64,000 nt of DNA from Ardenticatenaceae bacterium (GCA_020634415.1 JACKBT010000020.1:1-64000); one strand, 5' to 3'; shown: positions 45,354 through 54,611, numbered from the stretch's first letter. Numbers and translations are program-made. Notes: a model not told the origin generated them from the letters alone.

Positions 45354-46274
45354 ATGACTTACGCCATAGACACCCAAAACTTACGCAAAGAATTCGGCAA
45401 AAAAGTTGCCGTCGCCGACCTCACCCTGCAAGTGCAGCGCGGCGAAGTATTCGGCTTTTTGGGGCCAAACGGAGCCGGCAAAACCACCTCCGTTAAAATG
45501 CTGTTGGGGCTGATCCAGCCCACCAGCGGCACGGCCAATCTCCTCGACAAACCCTTAGGCGACCGTCTTACTCGCGCCAAAGTCGGCTTCTTACCCGAAC
45601 ATTTTCGCTTTCACGAATGGTTGAAAGCGGCCGAATTTTTGGACTTTCACGGCCGTTTATACGGCATGAGCCGAGAACAGCGAGCCAACGTCATCCCCGA
45701 CCTGCTCAAACTCGTCGGCCTGCACCAACGTGCCGACACCAAACTGGGGGCCTTCTCCAAAGGCATGTTGCAGCGCATCGGCCTGGCCCAGGCCCTGCTC
45801 AACAGCCCCGATCTCGTCTTCCTCGATGAACCCACCTCTGGCCTCGACCCCATTGGCCGCCGCCTGGTGCGGGAGATTATTGAGGGATTACGCGAAGAGG
45901 GAACGGCCGTCTTCCTCAACTCCCACCTGCTCAGCGAAATCGAAAAAACCTGCGACCGCGTGGCCTTCATCCGCGAGGGGCGGGTGCTGCAAACCAGCAC
46001 CCTGGCCGACTTTGAGAAAGAGACCATCCGCGTAGCCCTGCGCGTGGGCCAACCCACCCCACAGTTGCTCACCGACCTGGCCCAGTTTGGCGATGCAGTA
46101 GAGATGGAGAAGGTAAACGGCCGTATCCACCTCACCCTCGCCAGCGAAGACAAACTACCCCAACTGGCCGCCTGGCTGCACAGCAACGGCCACGCCCTCT
46201 ACGAACTCAGCCCCGAACGCACTTCCCTGGAAGATCGCTTTTTGCAAATTATTGGAACCGAATCAAATGAATAA
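45354..46274 (+). CDS. ABC transporter ATPase
   Basis: 306 residues. Walker A GPNGAGKTT (37-45), signature FSKGMLQRIGLAQAL (with FSKGM in place of LSGGQ), Walker B DLVFLDEPTSGLDP and the switch His in LNSHLLSEIE. The C-terminal 80 residues resemble the tail of drug/lipid exporter ATPases. It is followed by its permease after a repeat hairpin and probably forms a two-gene exporter of the ABC-2 type. Confidence 0.92.
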   Translation: MTYAIDTQNLRKEFGKKVAVADLTLQVQRGEVFGFLGPNGAGKTTSVKMLLGLIQPTSGTANLLDKPLGDRLTRAKVGFLPEHFRFHEWLKAAEFLDFHGRLYGMSREQRANVIPDLLKLVGLHQRADTKLGAFSKGMLQRIGLAQALLNSPDLVFLDEPTSGLDPIGRRLVREIIEGLREEGTAVFLNSHLLSEIEKTCDRVAFIREGRVLQTSTLADFEKETIRVALRVGQPTPQLLTDLAQFGDAVEMEKVNGRIHLTLASEDKLPQLAAWLHSNGHALYELSPERTSLEDRFLQIIGTESNE

Positions 46275-46275
46275 G

Positions 46276-46345
46276 AGAGATTAGAGACCAGAAATTGGAG
46301 ACTAATAGGCTCCAGTCTCCAGTCTCCAATCTCCTAATCTCAAAA
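46276..46345. repeat. GGAGACT heptamer hairpin between ABC genes
   Basis: GAGATTAGAGACCAGAAATTGGAGACTAATAGG is mirrored by CTCCAGTCTCCAGTCTCCAATCTCCTAATCTC. It fills the gap between ATPase and permease and ends three bases before the chosen permease start. Confidence 0.85.
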
Positions 46346-46348
46346 AAA

Positions 46349-47179
46349 ATGACCACACTCAACATCGCCTACCTCACCTTCCGCGAAACCCAGCGCCGCC
46401 GCATCTTGTGGGTGGCCCTGGCTATGGGCATCGGCTTCCTCATCGTCTTCGCCCTCGGCTTCCACTACGTCTACAAAGATGTCTCCTCCTCCCGCATGAG
46501 GCAGGACGAAATAGACATGGTGGCTGGCTTCTTGCTAATGGCCGGTCTCTACGCCACCAACTTCCTCATCATCGTCATGTCCGTCCTCACCTCCGTCACC
46601 ACCATCTCCGGCGAAATAGATTCCCACACCGTCGAAAGCCTCGTCACCAAACCCATTCGCCGCTGGGAGTTAGTCTTGGGCAAATGGCTGGGCTACGCCC
46701 TGCTGCTGCTGGCCTACATCTTCCTCCTCGCTGGCGGCATCGTCCTCATCGTCTACCTGCTCTCTGGCATTACCGTCACCAACCCCCTGCCCGGCATCGG
46801 CCTGATGGTGATGCAGGGCATGGTAGTCTTGTCTGTGTCTCTGTTGGGCGGCACACGGCTGTCTACCCTGGCCAACGGGGTTTTGGCCTTTATGCTTTAT
46901 GGCGTAGCCTTTTTGGGCAGTTGGGTGGAGCAGATTGGGGCGTTTTTGAAGAACGAAACGGCCGTTAACATCGGCATCATCACCAGTCTCATCATGCCCA
47001 GCGAAGTACTGTGGCGCAAAGCCGCCAGCCTCTTCCTGCCCCAATTCGTCAACAGCCCCTTCGCTGGCCCCTTCACCATCTCCTCCCAACCCAGCCCCCT
47101 CATGCTCTGGTACGCCGTCTTTTATGCCATCGTCCTCCTCCTCCTCGCCCTCTGGAGCTTCTCCGCCCGCGATTTATAA
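46349..47179 (+). CDS. ABC-2-type transporter permease
   Basis: 276 residues from MTTLNIAYLT; a longer frame starting inside the repeat is unlikely. Six membrane segments are visible (for example about 20-42, 68-92, 130-155, 165-185 and the final LWYAVFYAIVLLLLALW). The loop TISGEIDSHTVESLVTKPIRRWELVLGKWLGY is typical of ABC-2 permeases. It should pair with the upstream ATPase; the cargo is unknown. Confidence 0.85.
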   Translation: MTTLNIAYLTFRETQRRRILWVALAMGIGFLIVFALGFHYVYKDVSSSRMRQDEIDMVAGFLLMAGLYATNFLIIVMSVLTSVTTISGEIDSHTVESLVTKPIRRWELVLGKWLGYALLLLAYIFLLAGGIVLIVYLLSGITVTNPLPGIGLMVMQGMVVLSVSLLGGTRLSTLANGVLAFMLYGVAFLGSWVEQIGAFLKNETAVNIGIITSLIMPSEVLWRKAASLFLPQFVNSPFAGPFTISSQPSPLMLWYAVFYAIVLLLLALWSFSARDL

Positions 47180-47183
47180 TCAT

Positions 47184-47214
47184 TGTAGAGACGGTGCAAT
47201 GCACCGTCTCTACA
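47184..47214. terminator. 31-base perfect palindrome TGTAGAGACGGTGCA
   Basis: Two 15-base complementary arms flank a single central A. It begins just after the permease stop and probably ends that operon. The TGTAGAGACG...CGTCTCTACA type is, to my knowledge, very common between genes of filamentous cyanobacteria. Confidence 0.75.
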
Positions 47215-47225
47215 GAAAACAATAA

Positions 47226-47885
47226 ATGCAAGAAATTGGACAAATTATTCGCTTACAAATCCAGGTAGACAGTTTGAAGAGCGGGCAACGGCCGTTCGTC
47301 ACCTACAGCCCCGCCCACATCCTCAGCGTCAACAGCCTGCGCCTCACCCCGCAAGGCGCATGGGGCCTGCTGCCCGATGGCCCACCCGTGATGGATGCCC
47401 ATCACGAAGCCCACCATGCCCACAAATATCGGGGTAACAACGGGCTTTCACTCAACTTTTCATCCCATTACGGCCGTATCCAAGAACGCTTTGGCGAGCG
47501 ACTGGCAATGGGCAGCGCCGGCGAAAACATTTTGGTAGAAACAGCCCAACCATACACACTCGCCCAACTGGGCCACCGCCTGCTCATCCAATCGGGCAAT
47601 GGCCACACCACCGCCCTGCACCAGATCAGCGTCGCCGCGCCCTGCGAACCCTTCAGCCGCTACTGCCTCAACCTCGGCTCCCAACCACCCGCCGCTGCGA
47701 TGAAAGCCACCCTCCAATTCCTCGACAACGGGATGCGCGGATTTTACCTAACAGTTGCCTCTAGCTCCCCCCAGTTCCCCCCAGTTCCTCAGAAGAACTC
47801 AGGGGAGCTAGGGGGAGTTCAAGAGCCATTGCAGGAAACGGCCGTCACCATCCACCTCGGCGACCGTCTCTTCCTTGACAATTGA
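47226..47885 (+). CDS. MOSC-domain protein with in-frame repeat insertion
   Basis: 219 residues. MOSC (molybdenum cofactor sulfurase C-terminal) features include HHAHKYRGNNGLSLNF, GSAGENILVE and the conserved cysteine in VAAPCEPFSRYC. Such proteins bind a Moco sulfur and reduce N-hydroxylated compounds. Residues about 179-199 (SSPQFPPVPQKNSGELGG) are encoded by an inverted AGTTCCCCC repeat and interrupt the last part of the domain; a similar peptide occurs in the next gene. Confidence 0.85.
   Translation: MQEIGQIIRLQIQVDSLKSGQRPFVTYSPAHILSVNSLRLTPQGAWGLLPDGPPVMDAHHEAHHAHKYRGNNGLSLNFSSHYGRIQERFGERLAMGSAGENILVETAQPYTLAQLGHRLLIQSGNGHTTALHQISVAAPCEPFSRYCLNLGSQPPAAAMKATLQFLDNGMRGFYLTVASSSPQFPPVPQKNSGELGGVQEPLQETAVTIHLGDRLFLDN
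47761..47822. repeat. Coding AGTTCCCCCC inverted repeat inside the MOSC gene
   Basis: CTAGCTCCCCCCAGTTCC units are mirrored by GAACTCAGGGGAGCTAG and GGGGGAGTT. The repeat is in frame and adds about 20 residues. Its relative lies at 49,637-49,712. Confidence 0.8.
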
Positions 47886-48008
47886 CAATTGACCATTAAC
47901 CATTGACCGTAAGACACAGACCTCCGAGGTTTGAGAAACCTCGGAGGTCTTTTGCCAACTGCCTCTTCATTGACAATTGACAATTGACCATTAACCATTG
48001 ACAATTGC
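47876..48008. repeat. TGACAAT/TGACCAT heptamer direct repeats around a terminator
   Basis: Two nearly identical blocks (about 47,878-47,909 and 47,974-48,006) of TGACAATTGACAATTGACC and ATTAACCATTGAC flank the perfect hairpin at 47,918-47,953. Confidence 0.85.
47918..47953 (+). terminator. Perfect 15-bp terminator hairpin
   Basis: AGACCTCCGAGGTTT and its exact complement enclose a GAG triloop and are followed by TTTT. It ends the MOSC transcript and separates it from the glycan locus. Confidence 0.8.
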
Positions 48009-48014
48009 TCCCCT

Positions 48015-50624
48015 ATGCTGCAAGCAGACGGCGCAACCATCATTCTCTTCCTCTTCAGCCTGGTCGGGGCCTTCACTTTTTGCCTCTGGTTGTGGGCCAA
48101 ATGGGCCAGCCAACTGGACTGGCTGACGGGCCTGTTTGTGGCCTTCATTTCCGTAGTGACCTTCACCGGTTGGGTGGGCGTGGTCTTGGCCTCCTTTGGG
48201 CACTTTTCGTTGGGGGGGGTAACGGCCGTTCTCCTCATCACCTCTTTACTTTTAGCCGCATGGCAACGGCCGTTCCGCCGCCCCACCTTCCAACCCTCCG
48301 CCCCCACCGACCGCTACCTGGTACTCCTCCTCATCCTGCTCGCCTTCCTCTACTTTCACCCCCACGAATACATCATGGGCGGTGCCGACGCGGGCGGCTA
48401 CATGAACATCGCCGCCACCCTGGCCCAAACCGGCGACTTCATCATCCACGACGAATGGACACCCCACCTGCGCCAATACCCCGAACTCACCCTGCGCCAA
48501 CAGCCCGCCGTATGGCAAACCCGCTACCTCCAACTCGTCGGCTGGTACATTGACGACGATGACCCATCCCGCCTCATCCCCCAATTCTTCCCGTTTCACC
48601 CCGTTCTCCTCGCCATCGCCATGAGCGTGGGTGGCCTGAAGGCCGGACTCTGGCTAACCCCCCTTTGGGGCACAATCGGCTTGTTGGCCGTCTACCTGCT
48701 CACCCGCAAATTATATGATGCCCCAATTGGCCTTCTGGCCGTTGGCCTGTTGGGTCTCACCCCCACCCACATCTTTTTCGCCCGCTACCCCACCACCGAG
48801 CCACTCACTTTGCTCTTGGTCTTTGCCCTCTTGCTGGTGTGGCAGCACCTATGGGATGAGGAAGCAGCACATCCTGCCTGGGGCGTGTTGGGCGGATTGC
48901 TGGTCGGTGCGGCCAATCTTACGCGCATTGATTTGCCGGTTTTGGTGATCCTGCTCGTCTTTTGGGGTGGTGTACGCTGGTGGCTGGGGCGTTGGTCGCG
49001 GGCCTGGACGATGTTGGGGGCAACGGCCGTTCCCCTTCTCCTCCACGCCATCCTCTCGGCCATCTGGCTCAATTGGCCCTACACCTGGAACACCTACGGC
49101 TCGGTTTTTCGTCTGCTGCAAAGTGGGGGCGTGGTAACGGCCGTTTTCCTCGCCGCCCTCCCCATCCTCCTCATCGCCCTCATGGCCTGGTGGCAGGGCG
49201 GGCTGCAGCCCGCCAACCTGGCCCGATTCAGTCAGGCTGCCTGGCTGCGCTGGCTGCTCGTCATCGGCATCATCAATGCCAGCCTCTTCGCCTACTTCGT
49301 GCGCCCCATTCTCCAACCCGCCCTCAGCTATCCCACCTGGCCCGGCGGCCAAACCATCCCCCTGCTCGATGGCGAAAATTGGGTGCGCCTGGGCTGGTAC
49401 CTCACCCCCCTGGGGCTGGCCCTGGCTACCGGCGGCCTCTGCTGGCTGGTGCTGCGCCGCTTTGACCTGCGCTCTGGCCTCTTCCTGAGCGTGGGCGTGT
49501 TGATGACCGTGCAATATGTGTACCGCATCTTCAACACCCCCTACCACATCTACGCCATGCGCCGCTACGTGCCAGTTATCATCCCCGTGTTAATGATTTA
49601 CGCGGCGGCAGCCTTACTGGCAATTAGCCGCACCAAAGTTCCCCCCAATTCCCTCCAATTCCCCCCAGTTCCCCGCTCCGAGGGGAACTCAGGGCAACTC
49701 AGGGCAACTTCTCGGCTGTACTCTGGAATCAGTTTGGCCTTGACGGCCCTGCTGCTGTTGGGGCTGGTCTATCAATCGCGCTTCGTCCTGCCTCGCACCG
49801 ATTATGCCGGAGCCATCAGCCAGTTGACCGCCTTCCACAACCTGCTGCAGCCAGATGCCCTCATCATCATCTGCGATCCCCCTGAATCTATCTTTGCCGA
49901 CCGCATAGGCACGCCGCTGCGCTTTTTGTGGGGACATGATGTGGCTACCATTCGCACGGATGGCCCAGAGTTGGCTGATTTTGTGCAGGAGATGAAGGCC
50001 TATGCGGTGGAAAGGCAACGGCCGTTACAACTCATCGCCATCAACCCCATCCCCACCGCCGTGCGCCAACTCCTCACCCTCCAGCCCGTCACCATGTCCC
50101 CCATCCGGCTGGACATGCTGCAAAACACTTTTACCGACTACCCTTCCGTGCGGCAAACGCTGTACTACGGCATTGAGATTTATGATGTGGTGGAGAGTGG
50201 AGGGGAAACGGCCGTTACACCCCTCTCCATAGACATCGGCACACTAGACACAGCCTACATCGCCTCTGGTTTTTATTATAAAGAGCAGCGCCCTGGTGAT
50301 GTCACCATGCGCTGGACACAAACAGAAGCTCTCATCGAAATCCCAGCCTATCCAGGCGAAATTAACATCGAGGTGCGAGCCAAAATCTTCCGTCCCGAAA
50401 CCGTCATCGCCACCCCCGTCACCGTCTGGTTAGACGGTGACGAAATCGGCCAATTCACCCCCGACAACACCTGGCAAACCTATACCTTTAGCGGACAAAC
50501 CAGCCCAGCAAACAGCACCTCCACCCTGCAATTCAACAGTGTTCCCTTCACCCCTGCCGACTTAGGCATAAACAACGATACGCGCAGCTTGGGCTTTCTA
50601 CTGGACTGGGTTAGAATAAAATGA
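48015..50624 (+). CDS. Large GT-C-type membrane glycosyltransferase
   Basis: 869 residues with about 14 membrane segments in the first 620 residues. The outer loop after segment 4 (HPHEYIMGGADAGGYMNIAATL) has the acidic GT-C motif, and LGLTPTHIFFARYPTTEPLTLLL is typical of GT39-like enzymes. The last 200 residues form an exported beta-rich domain. An in-frame repeat insertion (about 541-566, SLQFPPVPRSEGNSGQLR) lies in a loop between two membrane segments. First gene of the plus-strand glycan locus; the sugar and acceptor are unknown. Confidence 0.82.
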   Translation: MLQADGATIILFLFSLVGAFTFCLWLWAKWASQLDWLTGLFVAFISVVTFTGWVGVVLASFGHFSLGGVTAVLLITSLLLAAWQRPFRRPTFQPSAPTDRYLVLLLILLAFLYFHPHEYIMGGADAGGYMNIAATLAQTGDFIIHDEWTPHLRQYPELTLRQQPAVWQTRYLQLVGWYIDDDDPSRLIPQFFPFHPVLLAIAMSVGGLKAGLWLTPLWGTIGLLAVYLLTRKLYDAPIGLLAVGLLGLTPTHIFFARYPTTEPLTLLLVFALLLVWQHLWDEEAAHPAWGVLGGLLVGAANLTRIDLPVLVILLVFWGGVRWWLGRWSRAWTMLGATAVPLLLHAILSAIWLNWPYTWNTYGSVFRLLQSGGVVTAVFLAALPILLIALMAWWQGGLQPANLARFSQAAWLRWLLVIGIINASLFAYFVRPILQPALSYPTWPGGQTIPLLDGENWVRLGWYLTPLGLALATGGLCWLVLRRFDLRSGLFLSVGVLMTVQYVYRIFNTPYHIYAMRRYVPVIIPVLMIYAAAALLAISRTKVPPNSLQFPPVPRSEGNSGQLRATSRLYSGISLALTALLLLGLVYQSRFVLPRTDYAGAISQLTAFHNLLQPDALIIICDPPESIFADRIGTPLRFLWGHDVATIRTDGPELADFVQEMKAYAVERQRPLQLIAINPIPTAVRQLLTLQPVTMSPIRLDMLQNTFTDYPSVRQTLYYGIEIYDVVESGGETAVTPLSIDIGTLDTAYIASGFYYKEQRPGDVTMRWTQTEALIEIPAYPGEINIEVRAKIFRPETVIATPVTVWLDGDEIGQFTPDNTWQTYTFSGQTSPANSTSTLQFNSVPFTPADLGINNDTRSLGFLLDWVRIK
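49637..49712. repeat. Coding AGTTCCCCCC inverted repeat inside the GT-C gene
   Basis: AGTTCCCCCCAATTCC units are mirrored by GGGGAACTCAGGGCAACTCAGGGCAACTT. It adds about 25 in-frame residues, and both coded peptides share QFPPVP and a following SG-x-L. Confidence 0.8.
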
Positions 50625-50692
50625 GGCAAATTCAAACCCTTAAAAACACACCAAAGAAAAGTCGCGAACCCGAAGTAGCTTAAAGGAAGATA

Positions 50693-51550
50693 ATGGAACC
50701 AAAAATATCTTATATCATCTGCGCGACACCGCGCAGTGGCAGCCACCTGCTTTGCGAAGCTCTAAAAAACACAAAACTAGCTGGCATACCAGATGAATAC
50801 TTCATCACTCATGAAGGCAAACTACCAAACGAAACCGAGCATATCATCAAACGGTATGGCAAGAAAACACTTGAGGAGTTCCGCCAACTTGTGTTTGAGG
50901 TAGGCAGTACGCCCAATGGAGCATTTGGCATCTCAATTTTGCGGGGTGATATTCCTCATATTCTAAATAATTACCGTGAACTGCCTCAGTATCGAGAACT
51001 GACCGATCCTCAGTTAATGAACGTTCTCTTTAACAATCCCAAATATATTTGGCTCACACGCCAAGATAAAGTTCGGCAGGCGGTTTCTTTAGCCAAAGCC
51101 GTTCAGACTGATGTTTGGCGACAATCCACCCATGAACAGTTTGAGCGAAAACAGGAGCCAGTTTTTGATTTTCATAGCATAGATTTCCGTTACAACAGGC
51201 TTGTAGAAGATGATTTAGAGTGGTCACAGTTTTTCGCGCAACAAAATATCACTCCCTTCAAAGTGGTTTATGAGGAATTAGTAAATAACTATGAACAAAC
51301 GGCCGTTGCCATTCTTGATTATCTAAACATCTCTCACCCTGAAAAAATAGAGTTTGGTGAAAGGCGATTACAAAAACAGGCCGACCGGCTTAGTGAAGAA
51401 TGGGTTGCCAGGTATAATGAAACGAAGCAATATCACCAGTCTCGCCAGACTGGCCTTCCCAATATTGCTCAATATAAGTTCAAACTACAAGAACGGATTC
51501 GGCGTATTACGGTACGCCGTTGGTTAAAACAGCTATTTCGTAGAGGTTAG
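50693..51550 (+). CDS. Stf0-like sulfotransferase
   Basis: 285 residues; RBS AAGGAAG. The PAPS-binding start is CATPRSGSHLLCEAL (about 10-24), then IPDEYF, FGISILRGDI and WLTRQDKVRQAVSLAKAVQTDVW, closely matching the mycobacterial trehalose sulfotransferase Stf0. It should transfer sulfate from PAPS to a glycan or glycolipid. Its DNA is visibly more AT-rich than its neighbours, which together with the following methyltransferase suggests transfer. Confidence 0.88.
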   Translation: MEPKISYIICATPRSGSHLLCEALKNTKLAGIPDEYFITHEGKLPNETEHIIKRYGKKTLEEFRQLVFEVGSTPNGAFGISILRGDIPHILNNYRELPQYRELTDPQLMNVLFNNPKYIWLTRQDKVRQAVSLAKAVQTDVWRQSTHEQFERKQEPVFDFHSIDFRYNRLVEDDLEWSQFFAQQNITPFKVVYEELVNNYEQTAVAILDYLNISHPEKIEFGERRLQKQADRLSEEWVARYNETKQYHQSRQTGLPNIAQYKFKLQERIRRITVRRWLKQLFRRG

Positions 51551-51559
51551 GCACAAAAA

Positions 51560-52354
51560 ATGGAATTAGAAGAATTACAAAAACATTGGAATGCCTACGG
51601 TGCCGAAGATCCGATGTGGGCAATTTTAACCGTGCCTGAACTCAAAGGTGGCAAATGGGATCCGCAGGTCTTTTTCCAAAATGGTGTAGGCGAAATTGAT
51701 AAACAGATGGCCCTAATCCAATCATTAGATATTGAGGTACATCCGGGCCGCGCTCTCGATTTTGGCTGCGGCGTCGGTCGTCTCACTCAAGCTTTGTGTA
51801 ACCATTTTGCCGAATGTCACGGCGTAGATATTGCCCCCTCCATGATTGAAACAGCGCGTACCTTTAACCAACATGGTGATAAATGCCACTATCACCTCAA
51901 TGAAAGCGATAATTTAAGCCGCTTTCCCGACAATTATTTCGATTTCATCTACACCGTGATTGTTTTGCAACACATGCGGCCCGTTTACAGCCGCCGCTAT
52001 TTGCAAGAATTTATGCGGGTTTTAGCCCCTGGTGGTCTGTTGGTTTTCCAGCTTCCCTCTGGGCTAGTAAATCCGCAACCAGCCGCGCCCAGGCAGCAAG
52101 CTGCGCCGCATCATCCCACACTACGACAGAGATTGTGGGGAGTATACGGCCGTTTCCGCCGCCGCCTCTTCCCCCCGCAAACACCGTCAGCCACTCCCAA
52201 ACCCTTCCAGCCGCGCATGGAAATGCACGCCATCCCCCAAGAGGAAGTCCTCACCCTCCTCAGCCAGGCCGGGGGCATCATCAAAGACATCAAACAGGAT
52301 AGCTGGGCCGGGCCAGCCTGGCTCAGCTACACCTATTATGTTGCCAAACCGTAA
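51560..52354 (+). CDS. Class I SAM-dependent methyltransferase
   Basis: 264 residues. SAM motif I is RALDFGCGVGRLTQAL (about 65-80), followed by GVDIAPSMIETA and FDFIYTVIVLQHMRPVYSRRYLQEFMRVLAPGGLLVFQLP. A proline-rich linker (about 170-215) precedes a short C-terminal segment. It begins 9 bases after the sulfotransferase stop, so both probably act on the same sulfated glycan. Confidence 0.85.
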   Translation: MELEELQKHWNAYGAEDPMWAILTVPELKGGKWDPQVFFQNGVGEIDKQMALIQSLDIEVHPGRALDFGCGVGRLTQALCNHFAECHGVDIAPSMIETARTFNQHGDKCHYHLNESDNLSRFPDNYFDFIYTVIVLQHMRPVYSRRYLQEFMRVLAPGGLLVFQLPSGLVNPQPAAPRQQAAPHHPTLRQRLWGVYGRFRRRLFPPQTPSATPKPFQPRMEMHAIPQEEVLTLLSQAGGIIKDIKQDSWAGPAWLSYTYYVAKP

Positions 52355-52373
52355 CGCATTACTCAGAAAGTAT

Positions 52374-52424
52374 ACGGACAGCCAACCCACACCCCAGTCC
52401 TGTTAGGGTGTAGGTTGGCCGTCC
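52374..52424. terminator. GCCAACC/GGTTGGC hairpin
   Basis: GGACaGCCAACCcACACCC pairs with GGGTGTaGGTTGGCcGTCC with two mismatches. It follows the methyltransferase stop and precedes the beta-helix gene. Confidence 0.6.
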
Positions 52425-52458
52425 ACTATCATCACCATTGCCAATGGAGATTACCTGT

Positions 52459-54513
52459 ATGAACAAAACCAGATTGGGATTAATTGCCACTCTTACCTTC
52501 GTTTTATTGGGCCTCAACACCGCCTTAGCTATCCCCCAGGCCACCACCTACCGTGTTGCCACCACCGGCAGCGATAACAACAGTTGCGGCACAACAGCCG
52601 CACCCTGCCGCACCATCCAACACGCGGCCAGTTTAGCCGAAAGCGGCGATACGATTTTGGTAGCTGCGGGAACCTATGCAGATAGCCAAAACTGTATCGT
52701 TGGCGTACAAACCGCCTTCGTTTGCATCCGAAATAAGCATCTGACCATATTAGGTGGCTACACCACAAACAACTGGACAACGGCCGATCCCACCATCAAT
52801 ATTACCATCCTAGACGGCCAAAACAGCCATCGCCTCTTCTACATCTCCTCCTCTACTACCGACAATGGCTCTATACACATGGAAGGCTTCACCATCCAAA
52901 ATGGCCTGAATAAAGGGGCAAACAGCGGGGAAGATTTTCTGACCTCTGCCTTTGGCGGCGGCATTCTAGTAGACCACGCCCAAGTCATCATGCGCCATAT
53001 GATCTTCAAAAACAATCGCGCTATTGGCGGTAACACCAACAAGGACTATGGTGGAGCGGCAGGCGGGGGCGGCCTTGCCATTCGCGCCACCAATCCGGCC
53101 ATACTAGAAAATATTCTCTTTGAAAATAATGAAGCGCGTGGCGGCACAGGTGTTGAACGAGGCGGTTTTGGCATTGGTGGAGGGTTATACACCTTCCAAA
53201 CAGATATGAACGGAGGGTACATGACTTTTCGCAACAATCTGTCAATCGGTGGTTCCTCCAACGGTTCCGGCATAAGCAGCGGCTATTACGCTGATGCTCA
53301 AGGGGCTGGGGTCGCCTTCCAAAATGGCAGTATTGTTAATGTACACCACCTGGAAGTCTATGATAATCAGGCTACTGGTGGTAATGCTCCTAATGGTGAG
53401 GCTGGTGGAGCTTTTGGCGGTGGTATTTTTGCCGAAGTTGCTGAATTAATCCTGACCGATGTAAATGTATATGATAACTTGGCCTTGGGGGGGAACGGCC
53501 GTAATGAAACCAACAAAGCTTCACTTGGCTTTGGGGGCGGCATTGCTACTGGCACAGCCGACATTACCCTAGAGCGCCTGCGCGTGGTCAACAACATCGC
53601 CCGCGGCGGCAATGGACAAACCTGGGCTGGTTCCGGTGGTGGTGGTGGTTACTATCTCAGCGGCTTCACCGAAGTCACCATCGCCAACTCCATCTTCGCC
53701 AACAATCTGGTTGAAGTAGGCAGTGGCATATCACCCGGCGGCGGCGGCGGCGGCATCTTCGCCAACTTCGCCAACATCAACGTCACCCACTCCACCTTCG
53801 CGGACAACCAACTCGGTGACTCGACCTTACAAGGCATCGGCCTCGTTGTCATCAATGGAGGCAGCATCAACCTCAACTACAGCATCATCGCCAACCATAC
53901 CCAATCCAGCTCGGCCTATGCTATCCATGCCCAGCCAAGCGGCACAGTCAATCTCAACAAAAACCTCTTCTACGGCAACAACTTTGACACTGGCGGCGGC
54001 GGTACCTTCAATGGCATGGGCACAAATTTGAGCGGGAACCCCAACTTCCTGTCCCCCGGCTCCCCCAACTACGATTACCACATCACCAGCGGTTCGGCCG
54101 CCATTGACCAGGCCACCGGCAGCACCACCCCCGTAGATTTTGACAACGAGAGCCGCACCACATCAGCCCCCGCTGATGTGGGTGCGGATGAGTTTGTGCC
54201 CCTGTTCCTCAGCGCCATCCCTGGCAATGGTGCCTTGATGTTGAACTGGACGGCCGTTCCCGGACTCCTCACCAACTTAGACCATTACCAGGTCCTCGTC
54301 ACCCCCAGCGCCGGAGCCAACCCACCCGCACAAGGCACATCCTTCGCCGTGGGCCTCAACACCAGCGCCACCCTCACCGGCCTCACCAACTTCGCCAACT
54401 ACACCATCCACATCGAAGCCCGCAACGGCGACAACAACACCATCGGCAAATCCAACACCATCACCCTCTATCCCACCGATATACAGCTCTTCTTGCCGTT
54501 TGTTAAGAGGTAG
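52459..54513 (+). CDS. Secreted beta-helix protein with fibronectin-like end
   Basis: 684 residues from MNKTRLGLIATL (an in-frame ATG 7 codons upstream precedes the signal peptide). The signal peptide covers about 1-28 and ends at TALA. Residues about 30-560 form a parallel beta-helix of the polymorphic-outer-membrane/choice-of-anchor kind (TVGSDNNSC-like start, GGGIF/GGGLY glycine ladders). A fibronectin type III-like domain (about 575-670) and the end LFLPFVKR follow. This C-terminus matches LYLPFIIQSP of the 1355-residue protein. Likely displayed on or released from the surface. Confidence 0.85.
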   Translation: MNKTRLGLIATLTFVLLGLNTALAIPQATTYRVATTGSDNNSCGTTAAPCRTIQHAASLAESGDTILVAAGTYADSQNCIVGVQTAFVCIRNKHLTILGGYTTNNWTTADPTINITILDGQNSHRLFYISSSTTDNGSIHMEGFTIQNGLNKGANSGEDFLTSAFGGGILVDHAQVIMRHMIFKNNRAIGGNTNKDYGGAAGGGGLAIRATNPAILENILFENNEARGGTGVERGGFGIGGGLYTFQTDMNGGYMTFRNNLSIGGSSNGSGISSGYYADAQGAGVAFQNGSIVNVHHLEVYDNQATGGNAPNGEAGGAFGGGIFAEVAELILTDVNVYDNLALGGNGRNETNKASLGFGGGIATGTADITLERLRVVNNIARGGNGQTWAGSGGGGGYYLSGFTEVTIANSIFANNLVEVGSGISPGGGGGGIFANFANINVTHSTFADNQLGDSTLQGIGLVVINGGSINLNYSIIANHTQSSSAYAIHAQPSGTVNLNKNLFYGNNFDTGGGGTFNGMGTNLSGNPNFLSPGSPNYDYHITSGSAAIDQATGSTTPVDFDNESRTTSAPADVGADEFVPLFLSAIPGNGALMLNWTAVPGLLTNLDHYQVLVTPSAGANPPAQGTSFAVGLNTSATLTGLTNFANYTIHIEARNGDNNTIGKSNTITLYPTDIQLFLPFVKR

Positions 54514-54579
54514 AGACTGGAGACTAGAGATTGGAGACTAATTAGCCTCTAGTCTCCAGTCTCTAGTCTCTAGTCTCCT
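54511..54579. repeat. GGAGACT heptamer hairpin
   Basis: TAGAGACTGGAGACTAGAGATTGGAGACTAATTAG is mirrored by CCTCTAGTCTCCAGTCTCTAGTCTCTAGTCTCC, starting within the stop of the beta-helix gene. Confidence 0.85.
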
Positions 54580-54611
54580 GCTTATTTGTGAACGATCACC
54601 CAAGCAGCCAC

